From positions 1 through 32,995 of the IMG/VR virus record IMGVR_UViG_3300021087_000556: a stretch of 32,995 bases of DNA, one strand, 5' to 3'. This stretch comes from a virus. The notes under the pieces are model-generated. The model made no database searches and was not told the DNA's origin. It saw only the letters and a program-made list of their open reading frames with translations. The translations under genes and the position numbers were made by a program. This document shows, one piece after another, positions 21,453 through 29,135 of the stretch. The first letter of the stretch is position 1; every line of letters starts with the position of its first letter.

Positions 21453-21947
21453 CTAAGCTTTTCTTCTGAAATCGACATCTTTAGGTTCTCTAATTCTCAA
21501 TTTCTTTAGAGTATCTTCAATTGCCTTTACAGTTTTATTTTGGTCTTTGATATTAGTAATGAACAAACTTGTATCTCCGTCTTCCATTGTAGAAAAACCA
21601 ACCTTTTTTTCAATTTTCTCTAGTTCTTTCTTTAACTTTGTATAGTTAGATGGTTTCAAATCCATCAATACGATTTCTTCGTTTACTTCAGATTTTTTTT
21701 TTGCTTCTTCTTCAGTTTCTTCTTTCTTACCGTCTTTACCTTTTTCGGATTCACCATTCCAATTTGCATCGATGTAATCAAAGAATTCCTTCTTCTTTTC
21801 ACCGTCTAATTCTTCAGGAGACGTGACGTTAAATTTCTTCAATACTGAATCAAAGAATTTTTTGTATTCTGCAGATGACTCGATAACTTTTTTAGACGCT
21901 TCTAATAGGTCGTCTGACAACCCTAGTTGAAATCCTGTAAAACTCAT
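21453..21947 (-). CDS. 164-residue charged protein, probable head-associated
   Basis: An N-terminal helical domain (SDDLLEASKKVIESSAEYKK; EFFDYIDANWNG) is joined by a low-complexity Lys/Glu linker (about residues 75-92) to a small alpha/beta domain. LLEA and VNEE look like prohead-protease-type sites. The KKKEFFDYIDANW segment is typical of proteins in T4-like marine phage structural regions. It overlaps the upstream gene by four bases. Confidence 0.68.
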   Translation of the reverse strand: MSFTGFQLGLSDDLLEASKKVIESSAEYKKFFDSVLKKFNVTSPEELDGEKKKEFFDYIDANWNGESEKGKDGKKEETEEEAKKKSEVNEEIVLMDLKPSNYTKLKKELEKIEKKVGFSTMEDGDTSLFITNIKDQNKTVKAIEDTLKKLRIREPKDVDFRRKA

Positions 21948-22276
21948 TGTTCTAACTCTCCTGATTCGAAATAATCGAATAATTTTTGTTTGTTTTCTTC
22001 GTTAAGAGACATTGATTTCGCAAGTCTACCTAACATATTTTTCTCTGTTAACTTATCAACAGAATGAGATTCTTCATCTGATTCTTCAACAACCTCTTCA
22101 ACAGGAGCTTCTTCAGTTACTTCCTCTGAAGGTTCTTCCATTTCATTAAGAAGAGCATCAATCTCTTCATTGATTAACTCCTCTTCAGTCTTTTCTACAA
22201 CAGGTTCGTTTGCCTCTTTCAGACCTTCTCGAACCCTTAAAAGAGCCTCTTTCCAGTTTTCTGTTTTTAGTGTCAT
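21944..22276 (-). CDS. 110-residue very acidic protein
   Basis: After MTLKTENWKEALLRVREGLK comes a Glu-rich, probably disordered centre and a helical end KNMLGRLAKSMSLNEENKQK. LKEA near residue 20 fits the (I/L)-x-E-A pattern. CATAAATA lies five bases before the ATG and no ribosome-binding sequence is seen. Acidic internal proteins are common in T4-type proheads; here that is inference. Confidence 0.66.
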   Translation of the reverse strand: MTLKTENWKEALLRVREGLKEANEPVVEKTEEELINEEIDALLNEMEEPSEEVTEEAPVEEVVEESDEESHSVDKLTEKNMLGRLAKSMSLNEENKQKLFDYFESGELEQ

Positions 22277-22281
22277 ATCTT

Positions 22282-22289
22282 TATTTATG
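22282..22289 (-). promoter_or_regulatory. late box CATAAATA 5 bases before a start codon
   Basis: CATAAATA-AAGAT-ATG. It overlaps the stop codon of the upstream gene. The T4 late start site normally lies 5-7 bases after this box, which would put it at the ATG. Confidence 0.5.
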
Positions 22290-22536
22290 TTAATTGGATT
22301 CTAACCACCAATTCATCTACTCCCCTTTCTAGGTTTCCTTTCATTCGGTATTCTTTACCCAGTTCTAATTCAATTGGCATATAACCTCGTTCTCTCATAC
22401 ACCACCCATTACCACTTAGAATATGCATGGTAGTTTTCATACCATTTTTTAATTCCAAAGGCACCGAATCAGTAAATGTCCTGATTAAGTATTTAATTCC
22501 TGTCCCATGTTGTTCCGTAAGAACATCTTTGGTCAT
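22285..22536 (-). CDS. 83-residue hypothetical protein
   Basis: A beta-rich small protein (GIKYLIRTFTDSVPLELKNG; GNGWCMRERGYMPIELELG). GGGAAGG lies just before the ATG. It separates the acidic gene from the 775-residue gene. No family is recognised. Confidence 0.7.
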   Translation of the reverse strand: MTKDVLTEQHGTGIKYLIRTFTDSVPLELKNGMKTTMHILSGNGWCMRERGYMPIELELGKEYRMKGNLERGVDELVVRIQLT

Positions 22537-22557
22537 TAACCTTCCCTATATTTAGTA

Positions 22558-24885
22558 CTAACTTTTAATAGATTTTATGAAGTCTCTTTTACCTGCTTTG
22601 TACATTTGCACAACACCACTATGGTCTGTTATCATGTACATTGACTGGATTGCTTCTAATTCTTTTGGTTTTAACCCTTTAATCTCTTTATTCCAGTAGT
22701 TCGCAATGTTCTTGTTAACTCCTTTCTTCTGAGGTATATATTGGTCGCCTTCAAGCTTTATATCACCTGCAATTGGTGAGTTTTCTTTGAACATGAATCC
22801 TACTTCAGGAACCTTTTGTTCTGTTCCATAGTTTGCATAGTTAAGTGCTTTTACAACGTCCTTATTCTTTGAGAGACCTTTCTTCATCTTCTCAATACCT
22901 TTGATTGCGTAGGTCATTGCGCCGCCATGGTCGAGTGCGAACTCAACTGCTTTTCTTACTTGTTTATCTCTGACCTTATGTCTTCGGAAGTATACTGAAA
23001 TTTCTTGTCCAGTAAGTTTAGAACCGTCCATTTTACCTTCTTTGATACCCAACTCTTTCATTTTTGCTTTAATGATAGGTCTTGCATCACCTTTTGGATT
23101 TTTCTGACCTGCTTTATATAAGTCATCAAACAAACCATCATCACCAATAAGGTCATACAGTTTGTCAGAGGCATCATCACCGTCTTTACCTAAGACAACT
23201 GGTTTCTTCAACAAGTCTTTTAATTCTTTCTTTTGTTTAGAAGTCTTTGGTAATGCCCATGTTCCTTCACTAATTGATTCACCGTCATGTTCAACATGAG
23301 CATAATCAACTCCAGGCTTTCCGTATTTCTTCTTAATCTTTTCTACTTTTTTGGCTAAAGGATTAAGACCTAAATCTTCATCTGATTCAATACCTACAGA
23401 AAAACCACTCTTACCACCTCTGAATTTTTCTTGGTCTATCGTAACATTTTTTGTTACACTTTTGATATATGGGTCTTTAAGGAAATTGTCTAAAGATTTC
23501 TTATTATAGAATACAAATCCCCAATTACTCTCACTAATTGATTCTTTGATTTTACCTTTCATTATATCGTCTAAATCTCTGTCTAACCAATCAATAAAAT
23601 CATCAGGGTCATCGGTGTTAACTTCACCATTATCCATTGCCCATTGCATTAAGTCGGCTTCTAATTTTTTGGATAGTTCTAGATTACCACTTCTTTGTAC
23701 TTTCTGAAGTTCTCTTTTGTGTTTACGAACGATGTCTTTCATCTTCATAGACCTTTCGTTTAAAGTTTCTTCTTTAACACCCATTACTTTATGTGCAATG
23801 TGTACTAGAGTTTGAATGTTTGATTTCTCCATTTTACCTTTGTTTTGGTCGTTTACTTTATCGTAAACTGTTAAAATCATAGATGCAGTGAACATATCTA
23901 ACATGATTCCACCAACTTTTGTTGCAGATTTAGTATCCACAATCTTTTTGATATCTGGCATTAAGTCTTTTGCTTCAAGTAATGAATCATAGTTTCTAAG
24001 AATTTCTTCACCCATTTTCATAGGTTTCTTCTTTTGACTGTAGTAATCTTTAAGAAATTCTTTTGCTTGTGCAATTGAAACTGGATAGTCTCTTGCGATT
24101 TCTTTTGCTGTCGCACCATTTTGAATGTCTTGGAATAGTTCACCCATTTTACCTTCTTCGAGGTCGTCATTGATTGATTCTGTAATACCAAGTTTTTTCA
24201 TCTCTTTTTCAATCTCTTTGTTGATTGATTTAAGAGCATTTAATGAAGGATTTGCAACCCCTGACTTGTTTTGAGCTTTGTCAATTGCTTGCATCTCTTT
24301 TGCTTTCTTCATTAGTAAGTCTGAGTATTTTGCATACTTACCTTCTTCTATTTCAACAGACTCACCCAGTACTTTAATTCCTTTACTCTTAAATTTTTTC
24401 AGAACTTCAAGACCAACTTTACCAGCATCATCACCTTGTATATACATATCTCCGTCCGACCAACTACTCATTCCACTACCTGTTATTTGGTCAGCATCAA
24501 TGTCTTCTATATCTAGTCTATCAGATACATCTTTGGTAAAATTAAAGATAGCATATGCATCCTTTTTCTTTATATTTCTAACAACAACATCATAATGATT
24601 CTTTTTTACAGGTTTATAGTTAGGTCTGCTTGCTTCTGATACAGTTTCTTCTAGGGGTTTAACGAAGTTATCGTCAAGTTCTTCATTGTAAGGGAAACCT
24701 TTAAGGGGATTTTGGAATACCTGCATGAAAGACTTTTTCTGTTTGTCTTTCTTCTCTTCAATCACTTCTTTGATACCTGCAAGATACTTCTCTACACTTT
24801 GGTTAGGTGTATCCTCTTGGTATGCCTTCAAAGTTTCAGGAGTTCCAACTTCGTGGACTCCATTATTGTGTTTATTTCCTGCCAT
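22558..24885 (-). CDS. 775-residue multi-segment virion-region protein with repeated protease-type sites
   Basis: The start at 24885 (MAGNKHNNGVHEVGTPETLK) is chosen because AAAAAAGGGGATAAT precedes it and the upstream gene ends at 24890. The protein is a string of small Lys/Glu-rich domains. Their joints carry (I/L/V)-x-E-(G/A/S): VSEA 82-85, IEEG 179-182, LEEG 242-245, LLEA 302-305, ISES 450-453, ISEG 538-541 and IKEG 614-617. T4 gp21 prohead protease cuts at such sequences. No enzyme domain is recognised. It may be a head-interior polyprotein cut into about eight pieces; processing is inferred. Confidence 0.74.
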   Translation of the reverse strand: MAGNKHNNGVHEVGTPETLKAYQEDTPNQSVEKYLAGIKEVIEEKKDKQKKSFMQVFQNPLKGFPYNEELDDNFVKPLEETVSEASRPNYKPVKKNHYDVVVRNIKKKDAYAIFNFTKDVSDRLDIEDIDADQITGSGMSSWSDGDMYIQGDDAGKVGLEVLKKFKSKGIKVLGESVEIEEGKYAKYSDLLMKKAKEMQAIDKAQNKSGVANPSLNALKSINKEIEKEMKKLGITESINDDLEEGKMGELFQDIQNGATAKEIARDYPVSIAQAKEFLKDYYSQKKKPMKMGEEILRNYDSLLEAKDLMPDIKKIVDTKSATKVGGIMLDMFTASMILTVYDKVNDQNKGKMEKSNIQTLVHIAHKVMGVKEETLNERSMKMKDIVRKHKRELQKVQRSGNLELSKKLEADLMQWAMDNGEVNTDDPDDFIDWLDRDLDDIMKGKIKESISESNWGFVFYNKKSLDNFLKDPYIKSVTKNVTIDQEKFRGGKSGFSVGIESDEDLGLNPLAKKVEKIKKKYGKPGVDYAHVEHDGESISEGTWALPKTSKQKKELKDLLKKPVVLGKDGDDASDKLYDLIGDDGLFDDLYKAGQKNPKGDARPIIKAKMKELGIKEGKMDGSKLTGQEISVYFRRHKVRDKQVRKAVEFALDHGGAMTYAIKGIEKMKKGLSKNKDVVKALNYANYGTEQKVPEVGFMFKENSPIAGDIKLEGDQYIPQKKGVNKNIANYWNKEIKGLKPKELEAIQSMYMITDHSGVVQMYKAGKRDFIKSIKS

Positions 24886-24889
24886 TTTA

Positions 24890-25783
24890 TTATCCCCTTT
24901 TTTGATTTGCATAATAGGCTGCAACTGCCATTTTTTTAATTTCTTCTGCACTTTGGTTTTTAAACTGAGGTGCATCTGAACTTTTGAAATCGTTTATAAA
25001 ATCTTTTATCGATGCGTTTTTACTTAACTTCTCTCTAAGTCTAGGTTCTGTTCTGTTATACTTCTGAGATACAACCGATAAATTACCCTTGTCATTATTT
25101 AATGGATTATTGTCCTTATGATGAACATCTTTCTTATCAAAAGGTTTTACCTTTCCTTCTTTTTCTAATGCTCTTCTTGCTCTTTTACGAGCTGCATTTT
25201 TTTCCATTTGTTCTGGCCTAGAATGATAGTTTGCTCTTTCTTTAGCATAGTTCCTACCTTCTTCTATATCATCACCAAACTTAAGGAACAACTTTCCTTT
25301 TTCTTGTTTCTTATCTGTAATCTTCGCACCAACAAATGACCCTAAAGTATTTAACATACCAAGACCTTTCTCTTGGTTCCTTGTAATCTCTTTACCAACT
25401 TGGTTATTAATCTTTTTCATAACCGTATCAATGATGTGTTGGATGTCTGAGACTAATTTACCTTCTTCAACAGACTCATTTGCAGATTGTTTCTCTGATG
25501 CTTTTCTTTCTGCATCACGTTTCTTTTTAATTGCAGTATCTACAGTTTCTTTCTCTTTTGCGCCTGCAAGTCTTTCATTTTCTCTATCATGTTCATCTTG
25601 AAGTGCTTCGACTTCTTGTTCATGTTTCGCTTTAAGTCTTTCCATTTCCTCAACTTGTTTCGCTTTTGCAAGTGCAGTCTGCACTGCAACGTTGTCTTCT
25701 TCTGCAAATAAAGACTTAAAGTTCTCTACTTTATCATCACGAGAACCTTTTTGTGCGTTAAGTATTTGGTTTAAAATATCCAT
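24890..25783 (-). CDS. coiled-coil protein with C-terminal HNH nuclease-like domain
   Basis: A 297-residue protein. Residues 1-100 form a charged coiled coil. VEEG (105-108) and IEEG (173-176) flank a middle segment. The C-terminal part has HSRPEQ and then DVHHKDNNPLNNDKGNLSVV (219-238), the His-His/Asn/Asn pattern of HNH endonucleases. Similar HNH segments occur in T4-like marine phage proteins. The HNH part starts just after the second protease-type site, so cleavage would free it. CATAAATA lies six bases before the ATG. Confidence 0.72.
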   Translation of the reverse strand: MDILNQILNAQKGSRDDKVENFKSLFAEEDNVAVQTALAKAKQVEEMERLKAKHEQEVEALQDEHDRENERLAGAKEKETVDTAIKKKRDAERKASEKQSANESVEEGKLVSDIQHIIDTVMKKINNQVGKEITRNQEKGLGMLNTLGSFVGAKITDKKQEKGKLFLKFGDDIEEGRNYAKERANYHSRPEQMEKNAARKRARRALEKEGKVKPFDKKDVHHKDNNPLNNDKGNLSVVSQKYNRTEPRLREKLSKNASIKDFINDFKSSDAPQFKNQSAEEIKKMAVAAYYANQKRG

Positions 25784-25788
25784 ATAAT

Positions 25789-27090
25789 CTATTTATGCTT
25801 TTTAGCAATTAACTCCTGTTCTTTCCATGCGAGAGCAACCTTATTAGTGGGGAATTTAGTACACCAAGTCATCATTGCACCATATAACTTAGACGCTTTA
25901 CCCTGTAATGATTGAACAGTATCGTCATTAACGATTTCTATAAAGTCCTTTTTAAATATTCTCTTGAATATATCTGCATTTTTCTCTACTGCCTCATGTT
26001 CTTTCACTAGAATCTCAGGTGGTAGTGTTCTTGCTCTCATTGAATTGAGTCGTTGTGCAAGGTCTAGACTTGTTTTAACAAATACCATTTTATACTCATA
26101 TCCTAATGCATCTAGATTCTTCTTATACCCCTGAATCTTACCTGCTTTTGCACTTGTAGTGTCAAAGATTAATCCCAGTCTTGCAGGAACATGGATATCC
26201 ATTTGTTTGGTTGCAATACCTTTTGCCTTTGCACGAAGTTTATCTCTTTCGGGGTTGACTGTTCCACTACCAGTCTTAGTCATTTTCATAGACATTTTTG
26301 CATCTTTCATAAGTCGTTCAAAGTGAGTGTCACTATTGATTGTTTTAAGTCCTAGTGCCTTAAGTGAGAGTGCATCAACCACTGTTGATTTACCTGAACC
26401 TGGCCCACCCATTAAGAAAACTGCTTTGAATATGCCTGGGTCGTAAACACCTTCTTGTAATAGGTCTTCAAACATATAGTTAGGCATTGTTTCTTCTTTA
26501 ATACCCATACCACTTCTAACTTCTTTGTATAGTAGTTCTTGGTCTCTCAAGTTATTAGATGCAACACCTGTTTTAAATGATTCAAAGTCACCCTCTTCTG
26601 CGGCTGCTCTCATTTTACTTGCAGACATTCCTGATACTCCTTCTGCATCAGGGTCTCTTTGACCTGCACTAATAATCTCTATTGAATCAAATTTATAATA
26701 CCCGTGTCTTCCTTTAGAACCATTGTATTTTTTGATAAGAGTTTCAAACTCTCTGACTCGGTCTGAACCTGCAACCATACGAAATTCTCTATACCCTTGA
26801 TTGTATAATTCTGTAACTATTTCAAAAATTGTTCTTGCAGGTGTTTTTACAATTCCCACCTTTTTACCAAAGAATTTTTTCATCCATTTTTGTTTTGTAT
26901 TATAGTCTAATGGATTTGATTTTTTATCATTTGAGTGAGACATAAACACTAGAGGTTTAAAACCACCACCTGTTGCCTTAACAACTTTCTCTACCAATGC
27001 ACCATGTCCAATAGTAGGTGGATTAAATCGACCAAAGGCTATTACTACCTTTTGGGTTGAACTTTCATTAAATTTTCTAAACGTTTTCAT
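25789..27090 (-). CDS. cytidylyltransferase-like (NMNAT-type) domain fused to a P-loop kinase
   Basis: A 433-residue fusion. Residues about 13-180 are a nucleotidyltransferase of the cytidylyltransferase/NMN adenylyltransferase fold: GRFNPPTIGHG (20-30) for HxGH and MSASKMR (155-161) for the ISSTxxR motif. Residues about 220-430 are a P-loop kinase-like domain with GGPGSGKS (228-235). The order recalls NadR, so NAD synthesis is one possibility. LLQEG (210-214) sits exactly between the domains. The N-terminus MKTFRKFNES resembles the T4 capsid-targeting leader. It overlaps the upstream gene by 14 bases. Confidence 0.8.
   Translation of the reverse strand: MKTFRKFNESSTQKVVIAFGRFNPPTIGHGALVEKVVKATGGGFKPLVFMSHSNDKKSNPLDYNTKQKWMKKFFGKKVGIVKTPARTIFEIVTELYNQGYREFRMVAGSDRVREFETLIKKYNGSKGRHGYYKFDSIEIISAGQRDPDAEGVSGMSASKMRAAAEEGDFESFKTGVASNNLRDQELLYKEVRSGMGIKEETMPNYMFEDLLQEGVYDPGIFKAVFLMGGPGSGKSTVVDALSLKALGLKTINSDTHFERLMKDAKMSMKMTKTGSGTVNPERDKLRAKAKGIATKQMDIHVPARLGLIFDTTSAKAGKIQGYKKNLDALGYEYKMVFVKTSLDLAQRLNSMRARTLPPEILVKEHEAVEKNADIFKRIFKKDFIEIVNDDTVQSLQGKASKLYGAMMTWCTKFPTNKVALAWKEQELIAKKHK
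25790..25797 (-). promoter_or_regulatory. late box CATAAATA 6 bases before the HNH-protein start
   Basis: CATAAATA-GATTAT-ATG, overlapping the stop codon (TAG) of the fusion gene. No ribosome-binding sequence intervenes. It has the same layout as at 22282, 32478 and 32968. Confidence 0.5.
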
Positions 27091-27271
27091 CTTGTTTCAT
27101 TATCCTAAACTTTAATAGTGGTCTACCATTAATTGTAATATCCCCTTTCTCATTTTTCTCTATTGTTTTAACAACCATTTTTTTGTTTTTAAACTTACCA
27201 CCAAGAACTACATCACCTATACTAATAGGAATGTGAATAGTTTCTGTCATATGTTCCTTAAATGATTTCAT
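27077..27271 (-). CDS. 64-residue protein with capsid-targeting-like leader and small beta barrel
   Basis: MKSFKEHMTE-TIHI is similar in spacing and residues to the T4 leader MKTYQEFIAE. After it, IGDVVLGGKFKNKKMVVKTI looks like a KOW/SH3-like barrel. GGAGCATT precedes the ATG. It overlaps both neighbours. A head-interior or nucleic-acid-associated role is inferred. Confidence 0.7.
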   Translation of the reverse strand: MKSFKEHMTETIHIPISIGDVVLGGKFKNKKMVVKTIEKNEKGDITINGRPLLKFRIMKQDENV

Positions 27272-27360
27272 AATGCTCCATAAGCTATTATTCCAAGAAA
27301 AACAAACTCATCAAGTAACATTATTCCTACAAATATTTTAAATAGTAATAACTTCATCAT
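27268..27360 (-). CDS. 30-residue membrane micropeptide
   Basis: MMKLLLFKIFVGIMLLDEFV, then FLGIIAYGAL: two short hydrophobic stretches around an Asp-Glu pair. ATG at 27360 overlaps the stop of the ligase-like gene (ATGATG), and its TGA overlaps the next ATG. Such precise packing with both neighbours supports a real gene. Confidence 0.6.
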   Translation of the reverse strand: MMKLLLFKIFVGIMLLDEFVFLGIIAYGAL

Positions 27361-28562
27361 TTGTCCCATGCCTTAGCGGCGTTAAAATTGTTTTGACTGA
27401 ACTCCATTCTATCCACAAGTTTTACTGCAGAACCGTCTGAGTCGATTGCAACATAACCTTCGGGGTTTACAACCTTGAATCCTTTATCAGTCTTTACAAA
27501 AGTTCCTATACTCTTTACTCTATTTAGAGCAGTCACAATCAATGATTTTGAATCTATCAAATGTCCTTGAAATTTTGCAAGGTTGTCTACCATTTTTGAA
27601 ATTGTTCTTAAGTCTCTCATGATATCTTTACCAATCTGTATCTTGATATCTTTAGTCTTTTGTGTTTTAACTTTTGCGACTATTTTATCCTTCCAGTAGT
27701 TCTCAACGTGTGTAAGGTAGTCTTTTCCATTGGGATTCCATTTATTATTACGGATAAGGGTGTTAGTGTATGTTTTGTACGATGCACCTGCAGCTCCTTT
27801 TGAATTAAGAACTCCCTGTACGTCATTGAACTTTTTGAGGTCTTTCCCAGTGATACCATGAAATGCTTTACCTGTATTAGTAAGTGCTTGTGTAAGTTTA
27901 AGTGTTTCTTGTGCAGTCATGTTTCCATAACCAGTAGTGTCTTTGTAAGTTGCATCGTCTTGCCAAACCTTAGACGATGAAGGTGGAAGTTTTGCACCGA
28001 ATGATGCAGACAAACCTTCGATTGTTGAACCCTTGTAAGTTGTGTGCCAAACTACACCTAGTGTCGCACTTCCTATTTCTTTTCCTAACTTCGAGTCTTT
28101 CTGAACTGCGTACATAATTGTGTTTGGTTGGAATGTAATGTACTCCTTTCCGTCCATTTTAGTATTACTTTTATCTCCCGAAGTAAACATTAAGTCTCCT
28201 TGCAGGATTTCTTTCATTCCGACACCTGAAAAGGCGTTGAATGCTTCAGTGAATTTTGTTTTGAGTGTACCGTTTAAGTCGGAAGTGTCATTGATTTCTT
28301 TTATACTAGAATAGTACAATGCACCACCTTTATTGAATAGTGATTTCTTTGCGATAAAGAATTTTCCTGTTTCGGGGTGAGGGCCACACCAAATTGCAGG
28401 AGCACCGTCCCACTTAACAGTCATGTTGACACGACCTGATGCATTACCTTTCATCATATCTCTTAACTCTCTTAAGAAATTGATTGATGCACGACCACCT
28501 GCGATGCCATAGTTAATGATTTCGTCTTCGAGGTGTTCTAAATGTAAGTTCTTTCCAGCCAT
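27357..28562 (-). CDS. covalent nucleotidyltransferase (RNA/DNA ligase-like) protein, DUF6267-type
   Basis: The ATG at 28562 (MAGKNLHLEHLEDEI) is used; a TTG at 28580 could extend it by six residues. It is 401 residues. Ligase-type motifs appear in order: K50-W-D-G53 (motif I, lysine attacked by NTP), QGDLMF at 121-126 (motif III-like), EGYVA at 368-372 (motif IV-like) and VKLVDR at 380-385 (motif V-like). The KWDGAPAIW segment is characteristic of a phage family I know as DUF6267. The activity is unproven; it may seal or cap RNA or DNA ends. It has its own promoter region and sits between virion-type genes. Confidence 0.72.
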   Translation of the reverse strand: MAGKNLHLEHLEDEIINYGIAGGRASINFLRELRDMMKGNASGRVNMTVKWDGAPAIWCGPHPETGKFFIAKKSLFNKGGALYYSSIKEINDTSDLNGTLKTKFTEAFNAFSGVGMKEILQGDLMFTSGDKSNTKMDGKEYITFQPNTIMYAVQKDSKLGKEIGSATLGVVWHTTYKGSTIEGLSASFGAKLPPSSSKVWQDDATYKDTTGYGNMTAQETLKLTQALTNTGKAFHGITGKDLKKFNDVQGVLNSKGAAGASYKTYTNTLIRNNKWNPNGKDYLTHVENYWKDKIVAKVKTQKTKDIKIQIGKDIMRDLRTISKMVDNLAKFQGHLIDSKSLIVTALNRVKSIGTFVKTDKGFKVVNPEGYVAIDSDGSAVKLVDRMEFSQNNFNAAKAWDK

Positions 28563-28594
28563 AAGTTTAGTCTGTTGCAATTAATTATATTGTA

Positions 28595-28623
28595 AGAATA
28601 CCATACTATTTATACATTTGCAA
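28595..28623 (-). promoter_or_regulatory. sigma70-type promoter of the ligase-like gene
   Basis: TTGCAA, a 17-base spacer and TATTCT. The spacer contains the late box at 28607-28614, so the gene could be read both early and late. It directly follows the terminator at 28635-28659. Confidence 0.5.
28607..28614 (-). promoter_or_regulatory. T4 late promoter box TATAAATA
   Basis: An exact TATAAATA on the minus strand, about 44 bases before the ATG at 28562, within the intergenic space between the terminator and the ligase-like gene. Confidence 0.6.
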
Positions 28624-28634
28624 GCACTAATGCC

Positions 28635-28659
28635 AAAAAAAGGGTCTATACGACCCTTT
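28635..28659 (-). terminator. rho-independent terminator
   Basis: AAAGGGTC, a 5-base loop and GACCCTTT form an 8-bp stem followed by TTTT on the minus strand. It ends the transcript of the 137-residue gene at 28682. It is the clearest terminator in the window. Confidence 0.88.
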
Positions 28660-28681
28660 AAAAACGATAAAGTTTTTAGAA

Positions 28682-29095
28682 TTAATCTACTGTTGCAAGC
28701 ATTTCCACATGAGTTGCTTTCATTACATCTAAATCTGTTTTAATTTGAGCTGCATCTGTATTGTATTGTGAGTTCTGATTGGTATAGTAATTCCATTGGT
28801 CATATGGGTAGGTGTCAAAATTATTTTGTACCACAGCTGTCACATCGGGGTTAGCCGTTCTCCACGCAGGATAAAAACCATCAGCACCTGCACCTGTGTA
28901 GTCATCACCATCTACAGGATTAGAAAAATCTGACCCATCATAATCATAGGTGTGTAACGTATAAGTCTTAGTGACCCCAGTCATCCATTCCCATTCTACT
29001 TCCAATGCGTTTGTCTCTGCAAGATATGAATCACACTCTGCTTGTGTGAATACTATTCCGTCTGTAATGTGGGTATTTCCTGATGTAGCTGCCAT
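28682..29095 (-). CDS. 137-residue probable virion protein
   Basis: An acidic, Tyr/Thr/Asn-rich protein starting MAATSGNTHITDGIVFTQAE with no Cys-rich or membrane feature. TTAGGAAACT precedes the ATG, a TATAAATA box lies 32 bases upstream and a strong terminator lies downstream. It is therefore a single late transcription unit. A structural role is likely. Confidence 0.72.
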   Translation of the reverse strand: MAATSGNTHITDGIVFTQAECDSYLAETNALEVEWEWMTGVTKTYTLHTYDYDGSDFSNPVDGDDYTGAGADGFYPAWRTANPDVTAVVQNNFDTYPYDQWNYYTNQNSQYNTDAAQIKTDLDVMKATHVEMLATVD

Positions 29096-29127
29096 AGTAG
29101 TTTCCTAATTAAGTGCGTTAATATGTT

Positions 29128-29135
29128 TATTTATA
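29128..29135 (-). promoter_or_regulatory. T4 late promoter box TATAAATA
   Basis: Exact consensus, 32 bases before the ATG at 29095, overlapping the stop codon of the 58-residue gene. The start has a normal ribosome-binding site. Confidence 0.68.

Noticed and set aside
24886-24975. N-terminal extension of the 775-residue protein (start at 24975)
   Set aside because: It would overlap the preceding gene by 86 bases; the ATG at 24885 has a strong ribosome-binding site.
24890-25783. A free-standing homing endonuclease gene
   Set aside because: HNH homing genes are usually independent insertions. Here the HNH-like domain is fused to a long coiled coil with protease-type joints under a late box, so a virion-linked protein fits better.
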